Origin: Saccharothrix sp. NRRL B-16348
Lineage (GTDB): Bacteria; Actinomycetota; Actinomycetes; Mycobacteriales; Pseudonocardiaceae
DNA: 64,000 bases
Direction of reading: 5' to 3'
NCBI RefSeq assembly: GCF_001280085.1
Contig: NZ_LGED01000235.1
Span: forward strand, 14,042 to 78,041
The notes below the pieces were generated by a model. The model was not told the DNA's origin. It worked only from the letters and a program-made list of their open reading frames with translations, and made no database searches. This document shows positions 44,401 through 51,369 of the stretch, in pieces (position 1 is the stretch's first letter; each line of letters starts with the position of its first letter). Both the position numbers and the translations under genes were made by a program.

Positions 44401-45470
44401 TCCGATCCACCCAGGACCTCGCCGATGGCGGTCGCCTCGATGGGGTCGCCCACCGCGGTGCCCGTGCCGTGCGCCTCGTAGTAGCCCACCGAGGCGGGGT
44501 CGACGCCGCCGGACCGGCACGCCTGCCGGATGACCGCGCGCTGCGCCCGGGCGCTGGGCACGGTGATGCCGGGGGTGCGGCCGTCCTGGTTCACCGCGGT
44601 TCCGCGCACCACCGCGTACACCCGGTCGCCGTCGCGCTCGGCGGCGGCGAGGGGCTTGAGCACGACGACACCCGCGCCCTCACCGCGCGCGTACCCGTTG
44701 GCGCGGTGGTCGAACGACTTGCTGCGGCCGTCCGGGGACAGGAACTGCCCCTTCGACATCAGGATCGTGGTCACCGGGTTGACCATCACGTTCACCCCGC
44801 CCGCCACCGCGACCTCGCACTCGCCCCGGGACAGGGCCGCGCAAGCGTGGTGGAACGCCACCAGGGACGAGGAGCAGGCGGTGTCCAGGGTCAGGCTCGG
44901 ACCGTGCCAGTCGAAGGTGTACGACAACCGTGCGGCCAGCATGGTCATGCTCACCCCGGTCGGCGTGGCCGTGCCGACGAGGTGCCGGTTGGCGTCGGAG
45001 AGCTGGTGGGTCGCCGCGTCGAAGGTGAACCCGCCCATGTAGACGCCGACCTCACGGCCCGCGGTCGTGGCGAGCGGGATCCCGGCGTCCTCGAACGCCT
45101 CCCAGGTGACCTCCAGCAGCAACCGCTGCTGCGGGTCGAGCGCGGCGGCCTCCCGCGGCGGCATCCCGAAGAAGGCCGCGTCGAAGCGGTCGACGGGCCG
45201 GTCGAGGAAACCGCCTTGGCGGACCGTCATCCGCCCCGGTGTGGCGGGATCGGGGTCGTAGAACGCGTCGGCCCGCCACCGGTCCGGCGGGATGTCCCCG
45301 ACGGCGTCCGTGCCGGAGGCGATCAGGTCCCAGAAGCCCCCGGGATCCTCCACACCGCCGGGGAACCGGCACCCCACGCCCACGAGCGCGACGGGTTCGA
45401 TCGGGGACACCCGTCCGGCAGGCGCGTCACCGTCGTGCGCGTCCGTCGTGCCGGTGGGATTCGGGACCAT
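38415..45470 (-). CDS. Fully reducing type I PKS with fused C-terminal hydrolase: KS-AT-DH-ER-KR-ACP-S9-like
   Basis: 2351 aa; ATG at 45470 with GGAGGAAG just upstream. KS: DTACSSS (Cys199), HGTGT, KSNIGHTEAAAG. AT: GHSVGE (Ser636) and VAYHS; the Val after the nucleophile and the aromatic third residue favour malonyl-CoA. DH: DHRIGDTVVFPG (His931; Asp where Gly is usual) and HPALLDAALQ (Asp1094). ER: HSAAGGVGLAAVRIA near 1534. KR: TGGLGGLG near 1741, an FDD motif of B type and catalytic Tyr1881 (YATAN). ACP: DIDSL (Ser2040). The C-terminal 270 residues are an alpha/beta hydrolase of S9/dienelactone-hydrolase type: GTSRGA (Ser2209), HGDADEVVP (Asp) and GHDNDH (His), in the place of a thioesterase. 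The domain order is that of iterative lipid synthases (MAS-like). It probably builds and releases a saturated chain. Confidence 0.95.
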   Translation of the reverse strand: MVPNPTGTTDAHDGDAPAGRVSPIEPVALVGVGCRFPGGVEDPGGFWDLIASGTDAVGDIPPDRWRADAFYDPDPATPGRMTVRQGGFLDRPVDRFDAAFFGMPPREAAALDPQQRLLLEVTWEAFEDAGIPLATTAGREVGVYMGGFTFDAATHQLSDANRHLVGTATPTGVSMTMLAARLSYTFDWHGPSLTLDTACSSSLVAFHHACAALSRGECEVAVAGGVNVMVNPVTTILMSKGQFLSPDGRSKSFDHRANGYARGEGAGVVVLKPLAAAERDGDRVYAVVRGTAVNQDGRTPGITVPSARAQRAVIRQACRSGGVDPASVGYYEAHGTGTAVGDPIEATAIGEVLGGSDRTHWIGSVKSNIGHTEAAAGVAGVIKASLCLERGLIPPNLHFERPNPRIPFDRLPLRVPTGIVPFPDLPGPRRAGVNSFGFGGTNAHAILEQAPQAPATADEEGDDGRPHVLPLSARSPEALRALAARYADLLERPDAPALRRLARAASRQRDHHPLRTSVVAVDVAGAVEELRRLEPAPRRATRSGVAFVYTGMGPQWWGMGRELLRTEPRFAEVVAECDAVLARFGLSIADELLRERDESRLTETVYAQVANFVVQAGLTALWRAWGVEPSAVVGHSVGEVAAAYAAGVYSLPDALTVAFHRASLQAGLAGRGAMVAVDLAADAVEPHLVDGVEVAAVNSATATTLAGDPAAVEEVTWRLRAAGASVQPLRVEVAYHSRHMDVIREPLLAALSGITPREARVPLVSTVTGDLVTGVELDAAYWWENVRRPVRFAAALRRVLSSAPAAVVEVGPHPVLAAAIDEGLAGHGDVVRVASLRRDRPQRQQLLEALGALYAAGVDPDWEGVHPGPREHLDLPRYPWQREHHWVESAAAREARLGGGGLRLAGRTVPAVDPTRDVELSESELPYLTDHRIGDTVVFPGSGYLEAALALFPDDEPCFFEDVVFQRPLALQPRSVTTLRVAYDPGRRLVTLHSRGQGDDAGWTSHARMRRPDVLRPRPAPRRAEALAESTRSLPEFGRDEVYALLDRSNLTYGPAFRGVERLWFREATGEVFAEVRVDAVDAAGHRLHPALLDAALQAVIAGSLRLSGEDGVTYVPARIAELRFHRSPGRTLWLHGRDRGATAPGRLECDLTLFTDDGEVVAEVIGLRAQRLVQDGDGPSSRSEDLYYEHAWRAEPLEPSGEAEGRWVVIGSSPVSSALAAELTARGGDVLRTSPEDENWLDAVRAGVGSPCRGVVYVNGTERDDAAACAPVASPLRLVQALTDTAAPLFLVTSGAQSATADDHTTDPFAAALWGFGRVVGAERPDLRCRLVDVTPETPAAALADELTRTGLDEVVLRGDARYVRRLERAGDRSALHHVTSRAGETPVRLRADGQGVEGLRFAATARRAPRATEVEVEVSFVGLNFKDVLKVTGLLTPEALEGSLSRQALGLECSGTVVRIGADVADLRPGDEVFVHAADLFGSHVTVDAVRVVRKPSTLSLAQAASLLPVVTAHQALVRLARVRPGETVLVHSAAGGVGLAAVRIATRLGARVYATAGSDERREFLRREGVAGVSDSRSTAFADDVQRWTGGEGVDVVVNSLSGELLRKSLGLLRPFGRFVELGKVDIAADHSLGLAPFHRALSFHAFDYDRMMLLDPGLVRASMLDVVALHEDGGFDPLPVTEVPAGQVDVAFRAMTRGDHVGKVVVRVAGEPVSVPAASVPGSPIRPDGAYVVTGGLGGLGLVVAGWLADRGARHLVLVGRRGVVTPEAERVVAELTGRGVEVRVERVDVADRGAVERMFALLREELPPVRGVVHAAADFDDVVLADTDAARLVAATRPKADGAWHLHLATQADDLDFFVLFSSVAAQLGAAAAGAYATANEFLNALARHRNLKGLPAIAVGWGMVDEVGVAVSRDGAVGDALRRNGHVGLSPARLVAELGALLRTRPVEVSVADVDWSRWARANPQLARLPRYEELVPADTSDGDAHSTVVQRLRDATAAERVDLLSTLVTPLLERTTGLTGQQLADEQAVDIDSLVAVELRVGLQNALGVSVPAVKLQRNLTVSGLVDLLAEELDRAPNTPSRPAERITAHEFTSADGVVVHGHLSLPDGPGPHPAVVVCTSGEGGALDDQGRYARVSEHGPLLAAGFAVFTVDQRGAPGHGAEYRALAEMGGRDIDDVVAAAHHLAGLPEVDPARLSVLGTSRGAYSALLALAREPSLWHRAVLLMGLYDPALLVDAERSRPGALLTGRPDVGPEEVEAHFADPVRQPLARLDAVEAPLLVVHGDADEVVPVTQALDLVDRARRSSLPARLVTVPGLGHDNDHADEAWTALWPRIADFLGEVDR

Positions 45471-45624
45471 GGGGCTTCCTCCACGCTGAACAGCGACCTG
45501 CTCTGTCCCTCGCACTATCGGGAAGTCCTCCCTCCCACCGCACCGGCAGGAGCCGCGCACCGCCCGAACGAACATGATCATTGCCCGATCGCACGCGTCC
45601 ACGGCGCCGACGCGCATGACCCGC

Positions 45625-45659
45625 GGCGAGGTGCGGGCGGCGAGGTGCGGGCGGCGAGG
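45625..45659. repeat. 14-bp tandem direct repeat in the PKS/NACHT intergenic region
   Basis: GGCGAGGTGCGGGC occurs twice in tandem (45625-45638, 45639-45652), followed by a half copy. It sits in the 261-base divergent gap between the PKS start and the NACHT gene, about 75 bases before the latter. No further promoter elements can be named with confidence in the gap. Confidence 0.7.
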
Positions 45660-45731
45660 AAGCTCTTTTGCGGACACAAACCGTCCGACCTTCGCTACGT
45701 TGGGCGATCCGATGGCCTTGAGGGAGAGCCT

Positions 45732-48092
45732 GTGATCACTCCGCCCGTGAACGCGCAGCGCCACGTGGACGACCGCGAAGACCGGTTCGGCGCGTTGCTG
45801 CGCCAGTTCCGCCGGGAAGCCGGGTTGACCCAGGACGAGCTGGCCGCGCGGTCGGGGATCGCGGTGCGCACCATCCGGCGGTTCGAGACCGAGGCACGCG
45901 CCAACCCGCAGCTGAGCACGGTGCGGCAGCTGGCGAAAGCGCTCGACCTGCCCCCGGCGGACCACGCGAACCTGCTGGCCACGGTGGCCCAGCCCGGCAC
46001 GCCACCCACCGGGCCGTCCACAGCGGACTCCCCCGCGCCGCCCGTCGAACCGCCGGTCGTCGAGCCCGACCCGGGGCGCTACGTGACGGCGAACGAGCGC
46101 GAGCTGATCGAAGCGGCCGACGAGCTCGCCGACGTCGTGCGGGCCCGGTGGCAGCAGGAGGAGAGCCGGCGCCGGATCCACGACCCCGGCCCGTTGCCGC
46201 TGCGCTGGCGCTCGGCCGGCGCGGAGCTGACCGACCCCGACGCGCCGACCGACCTCGCCGGCGCGCTCGACGGGATCGTGGCCTGCTACCGACGCGTGCC
46301 GTCCGGGCGGCTCGTCGTGCTCGGCCAGGCGGGCGCCGGCAAGAGCATGCTCGCCGTGCGGCTCGTCCTGGACCTGCTCAACCCGTCGACCGCGGCCGGC
46401 GCGGTCCCGGTCGTCATCGGCCTCAGCTCGTGGCACCCGGACAAGACGTCCTTCCACGAGTGGCTGGTCACCCAGCTGACCCGGCACTACCCCGGCCTCG
46501 CCCGGCCGAGCCGCAGCGGCTCGACGCTCGCCGACCGGCTGATCGAGAACGGTCGGATCCTCCCGGTGCTCGACGGCTTCGACGAGATCGCCGACGGGCT
46601 GCACCGGTCGGCCCTCGTCGCCCTCAACCAGATCACCCTGCCGCTCGTGCTGACCAGCCGGCCCGACGAGTACCGGGACGCGGTCACGGGCGCCCGTGCC
46701 CTGCGCGGCGCGGCGGCGGTCGAGTTGGCCGACCTCACCGTCGCGGACCTCGCCGGCTACCTGCCGCGCACCGCGCGCCGGAACGCGGGCGACGTCGCGA
46801 CGGTGTGGGACCCGGTGCTGCGTGAACTGGCCGAGCAGCCGGACCACCCGCTGGCCGTCGCGCTCACCACCCCGCTCATGGTCGGCCTCGTCCGCGCCAA
46901 CTACAGCGACACGACCGGCCGTGACCCGGCCGAACTGCTGGACGCCGAGAGGTTCCCCACCGTGGAGGGGATCTCCGACCACCTGCTGGCCGGCTTCGTG
47001 CCGACCGCGTACCGGCGCCAGCCGCTCGATCGCGCCGTGGGCCTCGACCAGCGCTGGTCGGTCGAGGAGGCCACGCGCTGGCTGCGGTTCCTCGCCACGC
47101 ACCTGAACAGGCGGCACACCACCGACCTCGCCTGGTGGGAGTTCGGCACCGCGCTGCGCCCCCGGTCGCGGACCCTGGTGCTCGGCCTGTTCGCGGGCGT
47201 CATGGCCGCCGTGGTCGACTGGCTGGTGGAAGGTGTCGCGGGCATCTTCGGGGTGCGGATCGGCTCCAGCCCGTGGTTGCTCTCGGGGCTGCTGATCGGT
47301 TTCCTCGGCGCGGTGCTCATGGTGATCAGCTACGGGGTGACGGTCGGCCGCCAGGTGCCGACGCCGTTGTACCTCCGGATCAGCGTGTGGGGCGGTCGAC
47401 GGCGGTTGAGCGCGGAGACGAGACGCCGGCTGCGGCTGGGCATCCTGTGCGGGTTCGTGTTCGGCGTCTGCCTCGGCACGGCACACCGGGCGCTCGACGT
47501 GGTGACGTCCCGGTCCACGTCCGCGCTCGGGTTCTGGGTGTTCGACGCGATGATGTTCGGGATCGTCTACGCGGTCGGGGTCGCGTTCGTGTTCTGGATC
47601 CTCGGCCTGATCGAGACCCCGGTGGACCTCACCTCGGCGAGCAGGCCCGCGGACCTGATCCGGGCCAACCGCGCGCTGCTGGCCGGACCGGCGCTCGTGC
47701 TCGCGCCGCTGTTCGCCGGTTTCATCGTGGCCGTGCCCGAATTGTTGACGGCGCTCGACGTCGGTCGCCCGTTCGGCATCGAGCTGGACTGGGAGCCGTC
47801 ACTGGTCGTGGCGGCCGGCTTGGTCAGCGCGATCGCCGGCGGCGCCGGTTACGTGCTCGGCATGACCCCGTGGGGCCAGTGGCTGGTGTTCGCCCGGGTC
47901 TGGCTGCCGCTCACCGGCCGACTGCCCTGGGCGGTGGTGGCGTTCCTCGAGGACGCGTGCCGGCGCGGCGTACTGCGCCAGTCCGGGCCGTACTACCAGT
48001 TCCGGCACGCCCGCCTGCAAGCCCACCTCGCCGCCGCGGACGTCACCGACCGGAACGTCCGGGGGGCACCGGCAGGTCAAGAGGGCCGTTGA
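45732..48092 (+). CDS. XRE-NACHT NTPase with C-terminal transmembrane domain
   Basis: 786 aa from GTG 45732, with AGGGAGAG at 45721-45728. Residues 17-77 are an XRE-type HTH (LLRQFRREAGLTQDELAARS, then GIAVRTIRRFETEARANP). A P-loop NTPase of the NACHT/STAND class follows: Walker A GQAGAGKS (Lys204) and Walker B LDGFDE (Asp281-Glu285), then LVLTSRPDEY (sensor). Residues about 480-713 contain six hydrophobic segments. The C-terminus YYQFRHARLQAHLA is a motif I recall from actinobacterial NACHT proteins. Bacterial NACHT proteins include antiphage sensors; here a DNA-binding-like domain and a membrane domain are joined to one. The first 1.66 kb of open frame upstream is antisense to the PKS and not coding. 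Its 3' end overlaps the convergent gene by 50 bases. Confidence 0.9.
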   Translation: MITPPVNAQRHVDDREDRFGALLRQFRREAGLTQDELAARSGIAVRTIRRFETEARANPQLSTVRQLAKALDLPPADHANLLATVAQPGTPPTGPSTADSPAPPVEPPVVEPDPGRYVTANERELIEAADELADVVRARWQQEESRRRIHDPGPLPLRWRSAGAELTDPDAPTDLAGALDGIVACYRRVPSGRLVVLGQAGAGKSMLAVRLVLDLLNPSTAAGAVPVVIGLSSWHPDKTSFHEWLVTQLTRHYPGLARPSRSGSTLADRLIENGRILPVLDGFDEIADGLHRSALVALNQITLPLVLTSRPDEYRDAVTGARALRGAAAVELADLTVADLAGYLPRTARRNAGDVATVWDPVLRELAEQPDHPLAVALTTPLMVGLVRANYSDTTGRDPAELLDAERFPTVEGISDHLLAGFVPTAYRRQPLDRAVGLDQRWSVEEATRWLRFLATHLNRRHTTDLAWWEFGTALRPRSRTLVLGLFAGVMAAVVDWLVEGVAGIFGVRIGSSPWLLSGLLIGFLGAVLMVISYGVTVGRQVPTPLYLRISVWGGRRRLSAETRRRLRLGILCGFVFGVCLGTAHRALDVVTSRSTSALGFWVFDAMMFGIVYAVGVAFVFWILGLIETPVDLTSASRPADLIRANRALLAGPALVLAPLFAGFIVAVPELLTALDVGRPFGIELDWEPSLVVAAGLVSAIAGGAGYVLGMTPWGQWLVFARVWLPLTGRLPWAVVAFLEDACRRGVLRQSGPYYQFRHARLQAHLAAADVTDRNVRGAPAGQEGR

Positions 48093-48744
48093 CCGGGAGC
48101 GCGCTGTCGTAGTGCTTGATCGACGACGACCCGCGCATGGTGAACTCCTTCGCCAACCCCGCCGTGTGCAGACCGCCCAACTCGCGGTCGGTGAACGTCA
48201 TCCCGGCGATCGTGGTCGCCTTGTCCCCGTCCCAGTTGTAGCGGTCGTACAGGTGGCTCTGGCAGTCGAGGGTGATGCGGGGCACCGCGCCCTCCGGGTT
48301 CGGGCGGTGCACCGTGACCACCCCGCTCACCGACGCGTGCACCGCGCCGATCGCCAGGAACCAGTCCGGGTTGGTGCACTTGTACCCGTGCCAGTCCGAC
48401 TGGAACGGGACCGGTTGGTCGTAGCCGGCACGCGCGGCCACGTCACCGGCGATCCGCTGGAGCACAGCGGTGACGATGCGGTCGATGTACGCCTTCAGCC
48501 CGGGCTCTTCACCGGCGATCCGGTCCGGGTCGAGCGTCAGGTCCTCACCGGTGTTGCTCAGGTAGTGGGACAGGTGACGGCTGGCGTTGTGCAGCCCCGC
48601 GGCGGCCGCGGCGACTTTCATCTTCACCGCGGTGTCCAGGAAGATCAAGTCGTCGCCGCGGCTGTACAGCGGCTGCGAACCGTGCGGACCCTGCCCGGGA
48701 TCCACCGGTGGAGGTGGTGGCATCCCGGGGATTTGCGGCGCCAT
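48043..48744 (-). CDS. Last gene of the ESX-type cluster: candidate secreted effector
   Basis: 233 aa. A Pro/Gly-rich head (MAPQIPGMPPPPPVDPGQG) is followed by a helical segment (TAVKMKVAAAAAGLHNASRH) and a compact C-terminal domain with DWFLAIGAVHASVSGVVTV, LYDRYNWDGDK and LHTAGLAKEFTMRGSS. The YNWDG...GLAKEF pattern reminds me of C-terminal modules of bacterial toxin-like proteins; this is memory only and I assign no activity. It has neither a signal peptide nor a membrane segment. As the final gene of a run of WXG-type proteins, it could be their cargo. It overlaps the 3' end of the NACHT gene. Confidence 0.75.
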   Translation of the reverse strand: MAPQIPGMPPPPPVDPGQGPHGSQPLYSRGDDLIFLDTAVKMKVAAAAAGLHNASRHLSHYLSNTGEDLTLDPDRIAGEEPGLKAYIDRIVTAVLQRIAGDVAARAGYDQPVPFQSDWHGYKCTNPDWFLAIGAVHASVSGVVTVHRPNPEGAVPRITLDCQSHLYDRYNWDGDKATTIAGMTFTDRELGGLHTAGLAKEFTMRGSSSIKHYDSALPVNGPLDLPVPPGRSGR

Positions 48745-48796
48745 GACGGGCCCCCTTCATCACACTCGTGCGGCTTGCTCCGACCCTGTCCCCGAC

Positions 48797-49924
48797 TCAC
48801 CTGACGAAGTCGATCCCCTCCTCCCACCAGGTGTTGTCGCCGAACCCGTATTTGCGCACACCCGGATCGGCCGCGACCCGGTCCTCGATCCGGAAGTCGT
48901 CCTCGTCGAACGACGGCGGGGTGCGGCCCGGCGTGTACTCCAGCGCGCGGGAAATCGCCTCGACCACGGCGGTCATCGCGCTGTGCCTCGACTCCGCCGA
49001 CTTCTTCAGGTCATCGGCCGCCGAGACGATCTCCGACCTCATCGCCTGGTCGATCGGTCGGTGGATGTACGGCACCCACGCGCCGAGCGGGAACGTGGCG
49101 CCGAAGTAGGTCATCGGCCGCAGGACGGCACTGGTCAGACCTACCGCCTGGTTGTACGCCAAGCGCTCCAGGCAGGCGCCGCCGCTCTCGACGACCTTCG
49201 CCGCGCGGTCGAGCACGTCGCCTCGCTCGGCGATCGACCGCCCGAGGGCGTCCGCGCTCGCCCCGAACGTCCGCGAAGCGTCCCCCGACCACGCGCTCCG
49301 CAACCACGTGCTGCCGTTGACGACGTTCTCCGAGGTGATGTGGTCGTTGGTCCCGAGGAGCCCGATCCGCTTGCCCACGGCTTGCAGCGCCTCCCAGTCC
49401 GCCACCAACCCGGCGAGGTGGTCCGCGGCGGGCTTGACGCCGATCGCCTCCTCGAACCGCTCGTCGTAGACCGCGATCTGGGCGATGGCGGCGTCGACCA
49501 CCTGGCGGACGGTGCACGGGTTCTCCGGCACCTCCGGCAGGCGGGGCAGTTGCACACCGCCGAACCGGCTGACGCCACGCGCGGCCGGGGACGAGCCGGC
49601 TGCCGAGCCGCCGAGGACGTCGGAGCCCACCGCCGAGATCGCCTTCGCCGACAGGTCGTCGGTCGACTGGTACGTCGTCCCGGCCGAGGCGACGTTCGCG
49701 CCGAGGTGGCCGATGGTGGTGAGGTCGGTTCGCTGGGCCGCGGACACCGCTGCCCGGAAGTTGTCGAACGACGGTGCCAGCGTGGCCATGAGCCCGGTCG
49801 ATCCCGGGGGAAGGCGCACCGCCGCCAGCAGGCGCGCGGCGTTCGCCGAGAAGTTCGTGCCGAAGTCTTGGAGATCCAACTCGAATCCCGCGAGAGCGGC
49901 CGGGTCAACCGTGAAGTCGTCCAT
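48797..49924 (-). CDS. ESX-type helical protein with WXG-like motif
   Basis: 375 aa; ATG at 49924 with GGAGG six bases upstream. It is almost wholly helical. The second half contains STWLRSAWSGDASRTFGASADAL, a WSG turn followed by helix, as in WXG100/ESX proteins. The first half contains NFSANAARLLAAVRLPPG and a Gly/Ser-rich stretch near residue 105. The C-terminus (KYGFGDNTWWEEGIDFVR) is acidic and aromatic. No enzyme motif is visible. Likely a substrate or chaperone-like partner within the cluster, 22 bases downstream of the next gene. Confidence 0.75.
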   Translation of the reverse strand: MDDFTVDPAALAGFELDLQDFGTNFSANAARLLAAVRLPPGSTGLMATLAPSFDNFRAAVSAAQRTDLTTIGHLGANVASAGTTYQSTDDLSAKAISAVGSDVLGGSAAGSSPAARGVSRFGGVQLPRLPEVPENPCTVRQVVDAAIAQIAVYDERFEEAIGVKPAADHLAGLVADWEALQAVGKRIGLLGTNDHITSENVVNGSTWLRSAWSGDASRTFGASADALGRSIAERGDVLDRAAKVVESGGACLERLAYNQAVGLTSAVLRPMTYFGATFPLGAWVPYIHRPIDQAMRSEIVSAADDLKKSAESRHSAMTAVVEAISRALEYTPGRTPPSFDEDDFRIEDRVAADPGVRKYGFGDNTWWEEGIDFVR

Positions 49925-49946
49925 GATGCCTCCGCGCCGGAGCGGG

Positions 49947-50942
49947 CTACCGGTCCGGCGTGAACTCGGATTCGAGCGTGGGCAGGTTGTTCCCCTGCTC
50001 GTCCAACGAGTCGACCTCGGGCGGTGCCGGGAACACGAACAGGGAGTTGATGGCCGGATCCCGCAACTTCACGCTGAGGTGGTCGATCGCGGCGACGATC
50101 TGCTGCTCCTGGTCGTGGTACAGCTTGGCCGCCTCGCCGAGGTGGCTCTTCATGTCGGAGTCGGCCGTGTTCGGGCTGTCGTGGCTGATGACCTTCGGGA
50201 CCTGCGGACTCACCCGAATGTTGTTGAACCCGGCCACCACCGACGCGAGGTCCTTCGCCGAGAGCGCAGCCAGCCCACCCGCGGCCACGCCTCCCCAGAC
50301 CGTCCAAGCGGTGGCCGCGGCGATGCCGACGAGCAGGACGACCTGGGCGGCGTCACCGGCACCGATCTTCGCCACCTTGTTGAACGCCTCGATCGACGCC
50401 TGGCCGACGTTCCAGACGGTCTCGTTGAGCTTCTTCCGCACGTGCATGTGCATCGACAGGGACGCCGCCAGCAGGTCGACCGCCGCGACCTGGTTGTCGA
50501 CCTTCTCCTCGAACTTCGTGAGGATCTTCTCCTGGAAGGCGTCCTTGGCGTGGCCGTGCCAGCCCTGGATCTTGTACCCCACGTTCTGCGAGATCTGCAT
50601 CGGCGTGTTCTTGCCGGCCAGGTCTCCGATGGCGCCGCCGATGTCCGGCACCGGAACCTCGGTCCCTCTCGGATCCAGGGTCGGGAAGTCGTGCTTGAGC
50701 GCGAAGGACGTGCTGCCGAGCGTGTTCAGGGCGTGCTGCATGCCCTTCGGGTCCGGAGTGGCGAAGCTCTCGTACAGGTCCGGGTAGGTCAGGTAGAAGT
50801 CGGTGTCGGGGAACAGGTCGAGGGGATTGCCGATGTCGAGGCCGAGCACCTTCAGGTCCTGCTTGCGCAGCACGGCGGCACGCGCCGCGTCGGCGACGTC
50901 CTTGCCGAGTTTGCGCAGTTCGTCCTGGGTGTGGAACGTCAT
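49947..50942 (-). CDS. ESX-type helical protein with WHG turn and a central hydrophobic segment
   Basis: 331 aa. The central helix-turn-helix IQGWHGHAKDAFQEKIL is WXG-like and followed by a long helix (FEEKVDNQVAAVDLLAASLS). A hydrophobic stretch at about residues 200-225 (AAQVVLLVGIAAATAWTVWG) may insert in a membrane. N-terminal residues 20-90 (LKVLGLDIGNPLDLFPDTDF) look like a separate small domain. Similar large WXG proteins carry or deliver toxins in actinomycetes; no catalytic motif is seen here. It lies between the 114-aa and 375-aa members on the same strand. Confidence 0.75.
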   Translation of the reverse strand: MTFHTQDELRKLGKDVADAARAAVLRKQDLKVLGLDIGNPLDLFPDTDFYLTYPDLYESFATPDPKGMQHALNTLGSTSFALKHDFPTLDPRGTEVPVPDIGGAIGDLAGKNTPMQISQNVGYKIQGWHGHAKDAFQEKILTKFEEKVDNQVAAVDLLAASLSMHMHVRKKLNETVWNVGQASIEAFNKVAKIGAGDAAQVVLLVGIAAATAWTVWGGVAAGGLAALSAKDLASVVAGFNNIRVSPQVPKVISHDSPNTADSDMKSHLGEAAKLYHDQEQQIVAAIDHLSVKLRDPAINSLFVFPAPPEVDSLDEQGNNLPTLESEFTPDR

Positions 50943-50997
50943 GGTCGACTCCTGGTGATCTGCCGCGCGGCCGGGCGCGGTGTTCTGCTCAGCCCTG

Positions 50998-51342
50998 TCA
51001 GGCAGGGGTGTGGTTCAGCGACTCGGTCTGACGTGCCATCGCGTCCGCGATCCGGGCGTCGGTGGCGGCGTAGGTGTCGACCACGTGCTCCATGGCCTTC
51101 CCGATCTTGACCGCGTTGCCCGCACAGGTGTCCAGGACCTTCACGATCTCCTCGCGCACGGCCGCCCAGCTCTTCGCGAAGGCCCCACCGTCGGGGCTCA
51201 CCGGCGGGTCCGCGGCGATGTTGCCGTCGGCCAGGTTGGTGTTGCGCGCGTCATTCGCCAACACGGCGTAGATGTAGGACAGCTCCCGGAGATCCTTCCG
51301 GGCCACGTTGTTGAGCGATTCGAGGTTGGTCTGGAACGACAT
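50998..51342 (-). CDS. Small ESX-type (WXG100-like) protein
   Basis: 114 aa. Helix (MSFQTNLESLNNVARKDLRE), a short connecting region, then SWAAVREEIVKVLDTCAGNAV and a third helix ending RIADAMARQTESLN. Size and all-helical hairpin shape fit the WXG100/ESX superfamily, although a canonical W-x-G turn is absent (KSWAA). Probably secreted as a dimer with a neighbour. Ribosome binding site GAGGAG upstream of the ATG at 51342. Confidence 0.78.
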   Translation of the reverse strand: MSFQTNLESLNNVARKDLRELSYIYAVLANDARNTNLADGNIAADPPVSPDGGAFAKSWAAVREEIVKVLDTCAGNAVKIGKAMEHVVDTYAATDARIADAMARQTESLNHTPA

Positions 51343-51369
51343 GGGTTGCTCCTCGTTGGCGCGGACGGG

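Noticed and set aside
44070..45731. Upstream extension of the NACHT frame on the plus strand
   Set aside because: Antisense to the PKS; the HTH begins just after GTG 45732, which has a ribosome binding site.
45471..47486. Upstream extension of the PKS frame on the minus strand
   Set aside because: It is antisense to the NACHT gene and has no domain; the KS starts naturally after ATG 45470 with a good ribosome binding site.
48043..48092. NACHT gene and the last ESX-cluster gene as one toxin-immunity operon
   Set aside because: They are convergent with overlapping 3' ends, so not co-transcribed; any pairing is speculative.
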